Shown one piece after another: positions 29,240 to 37,929 of a DNA stretch of 64,000 nucleotides. Numbering within the stretch: position 1 is the first letter of the stretch; every line of letters begins with the position of its first letter. Location of the stretch: contig NZ_LODW01000022.1 in assembly GCF_002914525.1 (NCBI RefSeq), positions 179,162-243,161 of the forward strand, written 5' to 3'. A program made the translations under genes and the position numbers. The DNA is from Rhizobium hidalgonense. Lineage in GTDB: Bacteria > Pseudomonadota > Alphaproteobacteria > Rhizobiales > Rhizobiaceae. The notes under the pieces are model-generated. The model was not told the DNA's origin, did not search any database, and saw nothing but the letters and a program-made list of their open reading frames with translations.

Positions 29240-29489
29240 GAGACCTCCTGCAACTGGTAAATCCGCGCGCATTCACGAGCCTTCGTGATGACGTCGCCGT
29301 TCGACACTGCTCACTACAGATAGATCGATCGGCATGCAATGCACTTACCGAGACGGGAAGTAGCCCAACCCCTCATCAATCGGGCATTGGTCGAGGATAA
29401 TTTGCTATACTGGATTGCGACGCCGCCTTTCCGTCTGCTACGGATTAGCCAAATTTCGCCCCTTGGAATATGAGCAAGACACCCGCTAA

Positions 29490-30278
29490 ATGGCTGCAGA
29501 CACTGCCGATCCACGTCCCCCCCGGATAAGCCTCATCACTGTTTGCTGGAACGCCGAGCGGACCATTGCCGATACGTTGCGGTCCATCGATACGCAAACC
29601 TACCGCGATTTCGAGCACATCGTCATTGACGGTGGCTCAAGTGATTCGACGCTCGCCATCATTGCTTCGGCACCGGCGGAGAACCGCCGCGTACTTTCGG
29701 GACGGGACGGAGGTATCTATGAAGCGATGAACAAGGGGATTGGCCTTGCGACCGGCGACATCATCGGATTCCTAAATGCGGACGACACTTTCGAGAGTAA
29801 CGGCTCCCTCGAAATCGTGGCGGCCACGCTGGAAGACGAAGCCTATGACGGCTGCTACGGCGATCTCATCTATGTTTCCAACCAGAATACCGATCGCAAA
29901 GTCCGTTATTGGAAATCCTGTGCGTTTAAATCCGGTTCCTTTGGGCGCGGCTGGTGTCCGCCGCATCCAACCTTCTATGTTCGACGTCGCATCTATGAAC
30001 GGTTTGGGACGTTTGATCTGCGTTATCGCCTAGCAGCCGACGTCGAGCTTATGATGCGATTTCTGGAAGTCGCGCGTATCAAAACCATTTATATCCCCCG
30101 CGTGCTGGTCAGGATGCGCTTGGGGGGCGCCACAAACAAAAACGTCCAAAACATATCGCGCCAGAACAAGGAAGTGCTGCGAGCCCTTGCCGACCACGGC
30201 TTCAAGATCTCAACCCCCGTGTTCTGGGCATCGAAGATTGCCAACCGCCTCGGCCAGTTCCTCACACGAAATCGATAG
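29490..30278 (+). CDS. Family 2 glycosyltransferase (WcaE-like)
   Basis: Protein of 262 residues with ISLITVCWNAERTIADTLRSI, VIDGGSSDSTL, the SGRDGGIYEAMNKGI segment and the DxD motif FLNADD. These motifs match GT2 enzymes of colanic-acid and O-antigen clusters (WcaE/WcaA type). It is the only rightward glycan gene here besides rmlB and is divergent from rmlA. No strong ribosome site precedes the ATG. Its donor is unknown. Confidence 0.85.
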   Translation: MAADTADPRPPRISLITVCWNAERTIADTLRSIDTQTYRDFEHIVIDGGSSDSTLAIIASAPAENRRVLSGRDGGIYEAMNKGIGLATGDIIGFLNADDTFESNGSLEIVAATLEDEAYDGCYGDLIYVSNQNTDRKVRYWKSCAFKSGSFGRGWCPPHPTFYVRRRIYERFGTFDLRYRLAADVELMMRFLEVARIKTIYIPRVLVRMRLGGATNKNVQNISRQNKEVLRALADHGFKISTPVFWASKIANRLGQFLTRNR

Positions 30279-30316
30279 CAGCATCCCGTCAGATGTCGCG
30301 CAGGGTCAATAGCCAG

Positions 30317-31120
30317 TCACACAGCCATCCTTCCCCGCACCCCATCGGCAATCGTCGCCATCCTGTCCGCCGCCGCACGGCCGATCAGCATGAAGGCGTG
30401 CGTGCCGTTCGACCAGTAGACGACGTTCATGCCCTTGCGGCTTTCGAGATCCGGCGGCTTCGGCCCCCGGTCAGACCTAACGATGCAGAGCGCCATCGGG
30501 CCGGTTTCGGGGTCGAGATAGGCGATCTGGGCGAGTGGCTTGCCGTCATATTGCAGAAGCAAAGCGCGTTTGAAATCGATGCCCGGAAGCGCGACGGCTT
30601 CGGGTGAAAGCGACAGGCCGAGTTTTTCGTCGAAGGCGCTGAGCTGGGCTGCCTGGACATCTGTGGCTGGAACCGGGCCGGCGAGAGTTTCTCGCGTATA
30701 GAGGGAAATATAGTCGGCGACGACGGCGCGCCATTCGCTGTTTTCGTCCCTCGCCGATAAGCCTCTGCCGATGCCGATGACGGCGCGGTCGATGGCGATG
30801 CCGGCCACCAGCGCGGCGGCAAGCGCGCCGAGGAAGCGGCGGCGGGTGGCGAATGCGGGTGGGGAGCCGGATTTTGCGCTTGCAGGCGCGGGGATGGCGG
30901 CGAGCATTTTCTCCAGTTTCTCGCGCGGGGCTTCCGATAGCAGCGGGGCGAAGGCCTGCGCGAACGGCAGGCTGGCGCGCGACAGGAACTCCAGCCGCTC
31001 GGCGACGGCTTCATCTTCATTGGCGAGGGTTTCGATGCGGGCGGCCTCTTCCGCCGTCAGTTCGCCATCGATGAAGGCTGTGAGGTCCTCGTCGGAAGGA
31101 ATGGTGTCTCTCGTATTCAT
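30317..31120 (-). CDS. Membrane anti-sigma factor for the adjacent ECF sigma factor
   Basis: Protein of 267 residues. The N-terminal 60 residues (DEDLTAFIDGELTAEEAARIE) look like a cytoplasmic sigma-binding domain, but the zinc-binding H-x3-C-x2-C motif is missing. One membrane segment lies near residues 93-115 (RRRFLGALAAALVAGIAID), followed by a periplasmic part of about 150 residues. Its start overlaps the sigma gene by four bases (ATGA), the usual arrangement for such pairs. It should hold the sigma factor inactive at the membrane until a signal arrives. Confidence 0.82.
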   Translation of the reverse strand: MNTRDTIPSDEDLTAFIDGELTAEEAARIETLANEDEAVAERLEFLSRASLPFAQAFAPLLSEAPREKLEKMLAAIPAPASAKSGSPPAFATRRRFLGALAAALVAGIAIDRAVIGIGRGLSARDENSEWRAVVADYISLYTRETLAGPVPATDVQAAQLSAFDEKLGLSLSPEAVALPGIDFKRALLLQYDGKPLAQIAYLDPETGPMALCIVRSDRGPKPPDLESRKGMNVVYWSNGTHAFMLIGRAAADRMATIADGVRGRMAV

Positions 31121-31722
31121 TGCCGTCCCCCTTCCCGCCCGTCGTCGGAGAGCTTGGCGCGGGCAGCCGCCAGCCGGCTCATCACGGTTCCGATCGGAAT
31201 ATCCAGTATGCCCGCAACCTCGCGATAGGAAAGTCCTTCGACATAGGCGAGGAAAACCACCGTTCTCTGCGCTTCGGGCAGCGCATTCACCCGTTTCAAC
31301 AGCTGCGCCGCCATCACCTGCGTTTCGGTATCGTGGGCGCCATCGAAGGTCAGCGCCTCGCCGGCATCGACAAAACCCTGGCCCTGGCGCACCCGGCGCG
31401 AGCGGATCTCGTTCAGCCAGATCGAATGCAGGATCGAAAACAGCCAGCGATCGAGCCGGGTGCCGGGGGTAAACTGATCGGCGCGCTCCAGGGCGCGCAG
31501 GCAGGTCGCCTGCACCAGGTCGTCGGCGACATCGCGCTGATGCGAGAGAACGAGGCCATAACGCCAGAGCCTTGGCAGATTTTCCGTCAGGCCGCTCCTG
31601 ATATCCGCTGCGCTCGCGATGGCCGCCTCCGACGATCTTGCATGTCTGGGAACCGCCGGATGAACCGGCGATTCCATTCTTGCGCGACTATAGGCGGGAA
31701 ACCGGGTGGGCGCGACCGACAT
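31117..31722 (-). CDS. ECF-type RNA polymerase sigma factor
   Basis: Sigma-70 family factor of up to 201 residues. Region 2 is LWRYGLVLSHQRDVADDLVQATCLRALERADQF with RLDRWLFSILHSIWLNEIR. Region 4 is LPEAQRTVVFLAYVEGLSYREVAGILDIPIGTVMSRLAAARAKL. An internal ATG 45 bases in could be the true start. It lies between a TPR-protein gene and its anti-sigma factor. Possible targets include the divergent polyketide synthase pair, but no promoter match was secure. Confidence 0.9.
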   Translation of the reverse strand: MSVAPTRFPAYSRARMESPVHPAVPRHARSSEAAIASAADIRSGLTENLPRLWRYGLVLSHQRDVADDLVQATCLRALERADQFTPGTRLDRWLFSILHSIWLNEIRSRRVRQGQGFVDAGEALTFDGAHDTETQVMAAQLLKRVNALPEAQRTVVFLAYVEGLSYREVAGILDIPIGTVMSRLAAARAKLSDDGREGGRQ

Positions 31723-31766
31723 TCGGATATCCTTCGTGGTTCCGTTTTCCCGCTCTGCCGGGCGGA

Positions 31767-32303
31767 TCAGATCTTCGACGGGTCGAGGATTGCCGCGTTC
31801 AGATCCTGATATTCCTCGCAGCCCGTGCCGCAGATCGCCTTGATCGACTTCAACTGGTCCTTGGCGAGATCGAGCTGGCCCTTGATGACATAGGCTTCGC
31901 CGAGATATTCGCGGACCTTGGCGTATTGCGGGTCCATCTTCACCGATTGCAGGTAATAGGAGATGCCTTCGTCGGTGCGGCCGAGCTTGCGGGTGGCATA
32001 GCCGCGATAGTTCAGCACTTCGGCCGTGTTCTGGTCCTTCACCGTGTCGAGCATGGCAAGCGCCTCTTCATAGCGGCCGGCTTTCGCCAGCGAATAGGCA
32101 TAGTCGGTACGGTTCTCGTCCGAAACATTGGCGCTCTGCTGCTTGACGCATTTCTTGGTCTTCTGGTCGTAGATCTCGCCCTTCTTGCAGGTCGGCATCG
32201 TGCTGCTGTCATTGCCCGCCGCAAAGACCGGCGCAGAGAAAACGAAAGCGGCAAGGCAGCCGCCGAGAAGGATGGAAGCGAAACGGACTGTCATGATCGT
32301 CAT
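31767..32303 (-). CDS. Exported TPR-repeat protein
   Basis: Protein of 178 residues. It begins with a signal peptide (MTIMTVRFASILLGGCLAAFVFSAPVFA) and then a short Cys-containing segment (MPTCKKGEIYDQKTKKCVK) ahead of two to three TPR-like units such as DYAYSLAKAGRYEEALAMLDTVKDQ and YRGYATRKLGRTDEGISYYLQSVK. GAGGAG lies eight bases before the ATG. Probably periplasmic, where it could scaffold or sense. It is 44 bp upstream of the ECF sigma gene on the same strand, so it may be part of that regulon. Confidence 0.8.
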   Translation of the reverse strand: MTIMTVRFASILLGGCLAAFVFSAPVFAAGNDSSTMPTCKKGEIYDQKTKKCVKQQSANVSDENRTDYAYSLAKAGRYEEALAMLDTVKDQNTAEVLNYRGYATRKLGRTDEGISYYLQSVKMDPQYAKVREYLGEAYVIKGQLDLAKDQLKSIKAICGTGCEEYQDLNAAILDPSKI

Positions 32304-32358
32304 AGGGAAAACTCCTCGAGAAGTGACGTTGCGAGGAGAGAACACCGCTGCACCTCGC

Positions 32359-32420
32359 TTTATTCGGAGGCCTTCCCATTTTCTTCATCACTGCTTCGTG
32401 AAGCCACGAAGCCGAATAAA
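32359..32420. promoter_or_regulatory. Nested inverted repeats in the TPR/PKS divergent intergenic region
   Basis: An outer 9-bp pair, TTTATTCGG at 32359-32367 and CCGAATAAA at 32412-32420, encloses a perfect 8-bp hairpin, GCTTCGTG at 32393-32400 and CACGAAGC at 32405-32412. It stands about 55 bp upstream of the polyketide synthase start. Could be an operator or a transcript leader structure. Confidence 0.5.
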
Positions 32421-32474
32421 TTATCGGGACCGCGTGTTTTCCGTCGTTCCGCCGGGAACGACAAGGAGAAATCT

Positions 32475-33527
32475 GTGACCGATAGCGTGAAACTCATAAG
32501 CCTCGCCACCGCCGCCCCCGAACATGTCATTTTCCAGAAAGAAGCGGTCGAAGCCTCCGCCCGGCTGTTTGCCGACCGTTTCGAGGATTTCCGCCATCTT
32601 GCCCGCGTCTTCGATAGCGCCGGCATTCAAAAGCGCCATGCGGCGCGGCCACTTGCCTGGTTCGACGAGCCGCATGGCTGGCAGGATCGAATGCAGGCCT
32701 ATGCCGAGGTGGCGGGCGAGTTGTTCGTCAAGGCCGCCAGCTCGGCCCTTCGTCAGGCCGGGCTTGACGCCGGCGATGTCGACTGTGTCGTGACGGTCTC
32801 CTCGACCGGTTTTACGACGCCGAGCCTCGATGCGCAGATGGCCCGCCGGATGGGTTTCAGGGCCGATATCGAGCGCGTCCCGGTGTTCGGGCTCGGCTGT
32901 GCTGCCGGCGTGTCGGGCTTTGCGATCGCCTCGCGACTGGCGCGGGGCAGGCCGGACGCCGTCGTGCTGTTCGTCTCGATCGAGCTCTGCACGCTGGCCT
33001 TCCGGCTGGATGAGCTGACGCGGCCGAACATCATCGCGACGGCGCTTTTCGGCGATGGGGCTGCCGCCTGCGTGCTGCGATCCGGCGAAGGCGGGCTGGC
33101 GGAGGTGGAATCAACAGGCGAACATCTCTTTCCCGATACGCTCGATATCATGGGGTGGAAGATCGACGATGGCGGTTTCGGCATCGTGCTGGCGCAATCG
33201 CTGCCGCCCTTTGCCGAACGCGAGCTCGGCCCCGCGGTGACGGCCATACTGGCGCGCAACGGGCTGACATCAGGCGATATCGACCGCTTCATCTGCCATC
33301 CCGGCGGAACGAAAGTGTTGGCGGCGTTGGAGAGTGCGCTTTCGCTGTCGCCGCGCACTCTGGATCACGAGCGCGCCGTGCTTTCCGAATATGGCAACAT
33401 GTCGTCGCCGACCATTCTGTTCGTGCTGGAGCGGGCGATCCAAGCGGGATTGCCGGAGCGTTCGGCGATGATTGCCATGGGGCCGGGCTTTTCGGCGAGC
33501 TGCGTGACGCTCAGGAGGGTCGCATGA
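32475..33527 (+). CDS. Type III polyketide synthase (chalcone synthase-like)
   Basis: Ketosynthase-fold enzyme of 350 residues that should extend a fatty acyl-CoA with malonyl-CoA and cyclise it. The catalytic triad is visible as Cys142 (FGLGCAAGVSG), His275 (CHPGGTK) and Asn308 (GNMSSPT). The GTG start at 32475 has AAGGAG upstream; the frame extends further but without coding character. The next gene overlaps by four bases and encodes an isoprenylcysteine-methyltransferase-like protein, as in Bacillus bpsA-bpsB, so alkylpyrone-type lipids or resorcinols are the inferred products. Confidence 0.9.
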   Translation: MTDSVKLISLATAAPEHVIFQKEAVEASARLFADRFEDFRHLARVFDSAGIQKRHAARPLAWFDEPHGWQDRMQAYAEVAGELFVKAASSALRQAGLDAGDVDCVVTVSSTGFTTPSLDAQMARRMGFRADIERVPVFGLGCAAGVSGFAIASRLARGRPDAVVLFVSIELCTLAFRLDELTRPNIIATALFGDGAAACVLRSGEGGLAEVESTGEHLFPDTLDIMGWKIDDGGFGIVLAQSLPPFAERELGPAVTAILARNGLTSGDIDRFICHPGGTKVLAALESALSLSPRTLDHERAVLSEYGNMSSPTILFVLERAIQAGLPERSAMIAMGPGFSASCVTLRRVA

Positions 33528-34027
33528 TGTGGCCGTCGCTCGCGCTTCTGGCGTTTGTGACCCTGCAGCGGCTCGGCGAACTCGTGCTTGCCCAGCGCAA
33601 CACAGCCGCCCTTCTCGCCAGAGGTGCCAGGGAGGTAGCGCCGGAGCATTATCCTGCCATGGTGGCGCTGCATGCCGTCTGGCTCATCGGCCTCTGGCTG
33701 CTAGCGCCCGGCAGGCCGGTCGAGCTTTTTTGGTTTGCCGTGTTCATCGGGCTGCAGGCGCTCAGGCTCTGGGTGCTGGCGACGCTGAAAGACCGCTGGA
33801 CGACGCGCATCATCGTCCTGCCCGGCGCGCCGCTGGTCACCTCGGGCCCCTACCGCTTCCTCCAGCATCCGAACTACGCGATCGTCGTCGGCGAGATCGC
33901 CGCCCTTCCGCTGGCCTTTGGTCTGCCGTTCTACGCGATCGGCTTTTCGCTTCTCAACGCCTGCGTTCTCTATATCCGCATCAAGGCTGAAAATGCCGCA
34001 CTGAAAAGCGCAATGATTTTGAAATGA
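33524..34027 (+). CDS. Isoprenylcysteine carboxyl methyltransferase-like membrane protein (BpsB-like)
   Basis: Membrane methyltransferase-like protein of 167 residues with four to five hydrophobic segments. The family core is GPYRFLQHPNYAIVVGEIAALPLAFGL (the R-x2-x-HPNY motif for SAM binding) near residue 110 and RIKAENAAL at the end. GGAGGG precedes the ATG, which overlaps the polyketide synthase stop. In the comparable Bacillus pair the partner O-methylates the alkylpyrone, so a methyl ether of the PKS product is the inferred reaction. Confidence 0.85.
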   Translation: MMWPSLALLAFVTLQRLGELVLAQRNTAALLARGAREVAPEHYPAMVALHAVWLIGLWLLAPGRPVELFWFAVFIGLQALRLWVLATLKDRWTTRIIVLPGAPLVTSGPYRFLQHPNYAIVVGEIAALPLAFGLPFYAIGFSLLNACVLYIRIKAENAALKSAMILK

Positions 34028-34100
34028 ATGCGATTTTTCGTTTGCGCCATCCTATCGGCAGGGGCATTTTCACCCCGACAACAGAGCGGAATGCAGGGAA

Positions 34101-35348
34101 ATGACGAAGAACGTTATCGTGCTCGGCGCCGGCATCGTCGGCGTGTCGACGGCCATCCATCTTCAACAGCGCGGCCGGCAGGTGACGCTGGTCGACCGCA
34201 AGGAACCGGGCAGCGAAACCTCCTTCGGCAATGCCGGGCTGATTCAGCGCGAAGGTGTCGCGCCCTACGGCTTTCCCCAACAGCTCGGCCTTCTCCTGCG
34301 TTATGCGCTGAACAACCGCATCGATGCGCATTATCACCTCCGCGCGCTGCCCAGCCAAGTCGCCTTTCTCGCCCGCTATTGGTGGAATTCGAATGCGCGG
34401 CGGCACGCGATCATCACGCGGGCCTATGCGCCGTTGATCGAAAATTCGATTGCCGAACACAAGGATCTGATCGAGGCGTCGCATGCGGAAGCGCTGATCC
34501 GCAGGGATGGCTGGATGAAGCTTTTCCGGACGCCGGCCAAGCGCGATGGAGCCCTGGCGGAGGCCGCACTTTGGCAGAATGAATTCGGGGTCGAATATGA
34601 CAGCCTGACCTCGGCCGACATAGCTCGCATGGAACCCGATCTAACAGGCGATTTTGCCGGCGGCATCCGCTGGCGCGATCCCTGGTCGGTGCTCGATCCG
34701 CAGGCGCTGACCTCGGCCTATCGGCACTATTTCGAAAGCCTCGGCGGCCGCTTCGTCACAGGGGACGCCGCCTCGCTCGGTCCGTTCGGCTCCGGCTGGA
34801 AGATCATGACGGCGGACGGTTCGCTCGAGGCCGACGATGCGGTGATCGCGCTCGGCCCCTGGGCGGCCGTTGCGACACGCCGGCTCGGCTATTCCTTTCC
34901 GCTCGGCGTCAAGCGCGGCTATCACATGCATTATGCCGCCAAGGGCGATGCCGTGCTCCACAACTGGATGCTCGATGCCGAACGCGGCTATCTGCTGGCG
35001 CCGATGCACCGCGGCATCCGCCTGACCACGGGGGCGGAGTTCGCAACGCTCGACGCGCCGAAGACGCCGGTCCAGCTCGACCGGGCCGAAGCCGTGGCGC
35101 GCACGATCTTCCCGCTCGGAGACAGGCTCGATCCCGAACCCTGGATGGGCGCGCGCCCCTGCACACCCGACATGATGCCTGTTATCGGCAAGGCGCCGCG
35201 CCATCAGGGCCTGTGGTTCGCCTTCGGTCATGCCCATCACGGGCTGACGCTCGGGCCGGTGACCGGACGCGTGCTTGCAGAACTGATGACCGGCGAGACG
35301 CCGTTTATCGATATCACGGCCTATTCGCCGCAGCGCTTCAAGCCGTGA
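34101..35348 (+). CDS. FAD-dependent D-amino-acid dehydrogenase-like oxidoreductase
   Basis: DAO-family flavoprotein of 415 residues. The FAD-binding motif VIVLGAGIVGVSTAIHLQQRG is at the N-terminus, followed by ETSFGNAGLIQ, and the C-terminal WMGARPCTPDMMPVIGKAP with FAFGHAHHGLTLGPVTGR closes the flavin site. This matches DadA-type dehydrogenases that oxidise D-amino acids or related amines. It overlaps the convergent gluconokinase by 11 bp at the 3' end. Its substrate is unknown. Confidence 0.88.
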   Translation: MTKNVIVLGAGIVGVSTAIHLQQRGRQVTLVDRKEPGSETSFGNAGLIQREGVAPYGFPQQLGLLLRYALNNRIDAHYHLRALPSQVAFLARYWWNSNARRHAIITRAYAPLIENSIAEHKDLIEASHAEALIRRDGWMKLFRTPAKRDGALAEAALWQNEFGVEYDSLTSADIARMEPDLTGDFAGGIRWRDPWSVLDPQALTSAYRHYFESLGGRFVTGDAASLGPFGSGWKIMTADGSLEADDAVIALGPWAAVATRRLGYSFPLGVKRGYHMHYAAKGDAVLHNWMLDAERGYLLAPMHRGIRLTTGAEFATLDAPKTPVQLDRAEAVARTIFPLGDRLDPEPWMGARPCTPDMMPVIGKAPRHQGLWFAFGHAHHGLTLGPVTGRVLAELMTGETPFIDITAYSPQRFKP

Positions 35349-35877
35349 CCCCAAGCGCCTTGAGGCCCCGGAGCGCCGATGTCGCAATGCCATCGATCGT
35401 ATCGTCGATATCAACGGTGACGACGCCTGGCTCGCCTGTGGGAACCTCCAGCGTCGCCAACTGGCTTTCGAGCAGCGAGACCGGCATGAAATGGCCCTTG
35501 CGCTCGCCCATGCGTTTCGTCAGCAGCGCCCTGGAGCCTTCGAGGTAGGCGAAGAAGAGATTGCCGCCGGCAGCCTCTCTCAGCCTGTCGCGATAGATGC
35601 GCTTCAGCGCCGAGCAGGAGACGATGATGCCCTCGCCTCCCTCAAGCGATGTTTTGATGTCTTCGCCGATGCGGTCGAGCCAGGGCATCCGGTCGTCATC
35701 GGTCAGCGGAGTGCCCTTCGACATCTTTTCGACATTGGCTGCCGGGTGAAGCGCGTCGCCTTCGACGAAGGTCAGGTGCAGAGCCTCGGCGAGCTTTTCG
35801 CCGACCGAGGACTTGCCGCAGCCGCTGACACCCATGACGATGATCGCATGGGGTTTGTTCGTCCGCTCATCGGGCAT
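35338..35877 (-). CDS. gntK: Gluconokinase
   Basis: GntK-type kinase of 179 residues that phosphorylates D-gluconate to 6-phosphogluconate. The P-loop is MGVSGCGKSSVGE, and FVEGDALHPAANVEKMSKGTPLTDDDRMPWL is the family's substrate segment. The ATG at 35877 has GGGAG five bases upstream. It lies downstream of dppF on the same strand, separated by a long palindrome, and overlaps the FAD oxidoreductase gene tail to tail. Confidence 0.93.
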   Translation of the reverse strand: MPDERTNKPHAIIVMGVSGCGKSSVGEKLAEALHLTFVEGDALHPAANVEKMSKGTPLTDDDRMPWLDRIGEDIKTSLEGGEGIIVSCSALKRIYRDRLREAAGGNLFFAYLEGSRALLTKRMGERKGHFMPVSLLESQLATLEVPTGEPGVVTVDIDDTIDGIATSALRGLKALGVTA

Positions 35878-35907
35878 GGCTTCTCCCAGCATCTAACTCT
35901 TGTCTAC

Positions 35908-35949
35908 GCAATTCCTGGCAAAAGCGCTTCGCGCTTTGCCTGGAATTGC
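35908..35949. repeat. Rhizobial palindromic repeat/possible terminator
   Basis: A long imperfect palindrome: GCAATTCC at the left, GGAATTGC at the right, with inner arms GCAAAAGCGC and GCGCTTTGC around TTCG. Elements of this form are scattered through Rhizobium genomes. Between dppF and gntK it could also stop dpp transcripts. Confidence 0.6.
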
Positions 35950-35962
35950 TCCGGCTCCCCGC

Positions 35963-36916
35963 TCAATCGAGCGGGAAGTGACAGGCATATTGTTGCGTGC
36001 CTTCTCCGCTTAATTCGGGCGAAACCTGGCGGCAATAGTCCTGCGCCTTCCAGCAGCGCGGATTGAAGTGACAGCCCGACGGCGGCTTCAGCGGTGACGG
36101 CAATTCGCCCTGCAGGCGGATGCGGTTCTTCTCGCGCTCGGGATCGGCAATCGGTGTGGCCGACAGCAAGGCTGCCGTATAGGGGTGACGCGGCCTTGCG
36201 AAGACCTCGGCGGCGGGACCGGTTTCGACCGGGCGGCCGAGATACATCACCATCACCTCGTCGGCGATATGATGGACGACGGAAAGGCCGTGCGAGATGA
36301 ACAGATAGGCAAGCCCCATCTCCTTCTGCAGATCCATCAACAGGTTCAGCACCTGCGCCTGGATCGACAGGTCGAGCGCCGAAACCGGCTCGTCGAGCAC
36401 CAGCACTTTCGGCCGCAGCATCAGGGCGCGGGCAATGGCGATGCGCTGGCGCTGGCCCCCGGAGAACATATGGGGGTAACGACCGTGATGTTCCGGACGC
36501 AGGCCGACGCGGGCCATCATCTCCTCCACCTTGCGGCGGCGGGCCGCGGCGTTGAGATCGGTATTGATCTTCAGCGGCTCTTCGAGGATCGCGCCAACCT
36601 TCTGGCGCGGGTTGAGCGAGCCATAAGGATTCTGGAAGACGATCTGCACCTGGCTGCGCAGGCTGCGGTCGCCGACGCGCGCCGGCTTGCCGTCGATCAG
36701 CAATTCGCCGGCCGTCGGATTCTCGATCATGGTGACAAGACGGGCAAGCGTCGACTTGCCGCAGCCGGATTCGCCGACGACGGCGAGCGTCTTGCCGGAA
36801 TGGAGGCTGAAGCTGACGCCGTTCAGCGCCTTGACCGTGGCATGGGCTTTGAAGAGACCGCGGTTGACTGTGTAGAAGCGGGCGAGATCCCTGCCCTCGA
36901 GAACGGCGCCCGTCAT
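35963..36916 (-). CDS. dppF: Dipeptide ABC transporter ATP-binding protein DppF
   Basis: ATPase of 317 residues. Walker A is GESGCGKST, the Q-loop region is VQIVFQNPYGSLNPRQ, the signature is FSGGQRQRIAIARAL and Walker B is VLVLDEPVSALD. The C-terminal oligopeptide/dipeptide domain ends with CHFNPRCWKAQDYC. It overlaps dppD by four bases and is the last gene of the dpp operon. Confidence 0.92.
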   Translation of the reverse strand: MTGAVLEGRDLARFYTVNRGLFKAHATVKALNGVSFSLHSGKTLAVVGESGCGKSTLARLVTMIENPTAGELLIDGKPARVGDRSLRSQVQIVFQNPYGSLNPRQKVGAILEEPLKINTDLNAAARRRKVEEMMARVGLRPEHHGRYPHMFSGGQRQRIAIARALMLRPKVLVLDEPVSALDLSIQAQVLNLLMDLQKEMGLAYLFISHGLSVVHHIADEVMVMYLGRPVETGPAAEVFARPRHPYTAALLSATPIADPEREKNRIRLQGELPSPLKPPSGCHFNPRCWKAQDYCRQVSPELSGEGTQQYACHFPLD

Positions 36917-37929
36917 ACCAGGTCTCCTGCAGTTTCAACGGCCATGACGCCGGGATGGCCGAGCGGCTTGCCGTCCTTCAAAGGATAGTTGCACAGCGCC
37001 AGCCCAAGCTCCGGCCCCTGGCGCACGACACCGCGATCGCATTCGACCGTGGCGTAGCCGCAGCGCGGCGCAAACAGACAGCCGGTCGGGCGGCCGTGCT
37101 GGCCGGGAACGACGCCGGCGATCGAGGGCAGGCGCTGGCCGACCTCAGCGCGTTCCGGCAAGGCGGCAAGCAGGGCGGCGGTATAGGGGTGATGCGGATC
37201 GCGGAACAGCGCTCTCACCGGCTGCTCCTCGACCTTCTGGCCGGCATATTGCACCTGCACGCGCTCGGCGGTTTCGGCAACGACACCCATGTCGTGGGTG
37301 ATCAGCACCAGCGCCATGCCCTGCTCCTTCTGCAGCCGCACGAGCAGATCGAGGATCTGCGCCTGGATCGTCACGTCGAGCGCGGTTGTCGGCTCGTCGG
37401 CGATCAAGAGCTTCGGATTGCAGGCGAGCGCCATGGCGATCATGACGCGCTGGCTCATGCCGCCGGACATCTGATGCGGGAAGTTCGACAGGCGATCCTC
37501 GGGCGCTGGAATGCCGACGAGGTTCAGGAGTTCGATCGACCGTTCGCGCCGTTCCCTCCGGTTGAGGCCCATATGGACACGCAGGGTCTCGCCGAGCTGG
37601 AAGCCGACGGTAAAACACGGGTTCAGGCTCGACATCGGCTCCTGGAAGATCATCGCCATGTCCTTGCCGACGATCCTGCGGCGCTGGCGGCCGGAGATCC
37701 CGCGCAAATCCTGGCCGTCGAACTGCATGCGATCGGCGGTGATCTTCGCCGTCCAGGGCAGAAGCCCCATCAGGGCCAGCATGGCAACGGATTTGCCCGA
37801 GCCGGATTCACCGACGACCGACAGGATCTCGCCCTTGTCGCAGGCAAGCGATACGCGGTCGACGGCCCGGAACAGACCGGAAGAGGTCTGGAATTCGACG
37901 GTCAGATTTTCAATTTCGAGAAGTGCCAT
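36913..37929 (-). CDS. dppD: Dipeptide ABC transporter ATP-binding protein DppD
   Basis: ATPase of 338 residues, partner of DppF. Walker A is GESGSGKSV, the signature is [15 protein letters not shown] and Walker B is [12 protein letters not shown]. The C-terminal domain contains [15 protein letters not shown]. The ATG at 37929 shares its last base with the dppC stop (TGATG); a GTG one codon upstream is also possible. Confidence 0.92.
   Translation of the reverse strand: MALLEIENLTVEFQTSSGLFRAVDRVSLACDKGEILSVVGESGSGKSVAMLALMGLLPWTAKITADRMQFDGQDLRGISGRQRRRIVGKDMAMIFQEPMSSLNPCFTVGFQLGETLRVHMGLNRRERRERSIELLNLVGIPAPEDRLSNFPHQMSGGMSQRVMIAMALACNPKLLIADEPTTALDVTIQAQILDLLVRLQKEQGMALVLITHDMGVVAETAERVQVQYAGQKVEEQPVRALFRDPHHPYTAALLAALPERAEVGQRLPSIAGVVPGQHGRPTGCLFAPRCGYATVECDRGVVRQGPELGLALCNYPLKDGKPLGHPGVMAVETAGDLV

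Noticed and set aside
31638..32474. N-terminal extension of the polyketide synthase frame
   Set aside because: The extra part is antisense to the sigma-factor and TPR genes; the GTG at 32475 with AAGGAG is the natural start.
32420..32474. EcfG-type promoter (GGGAC ... CGTT) before the polyketide synthase
   Set aside because: The spacer is about 14 bases, shorter than the usual 16-17, and the -35 half is imperfect.
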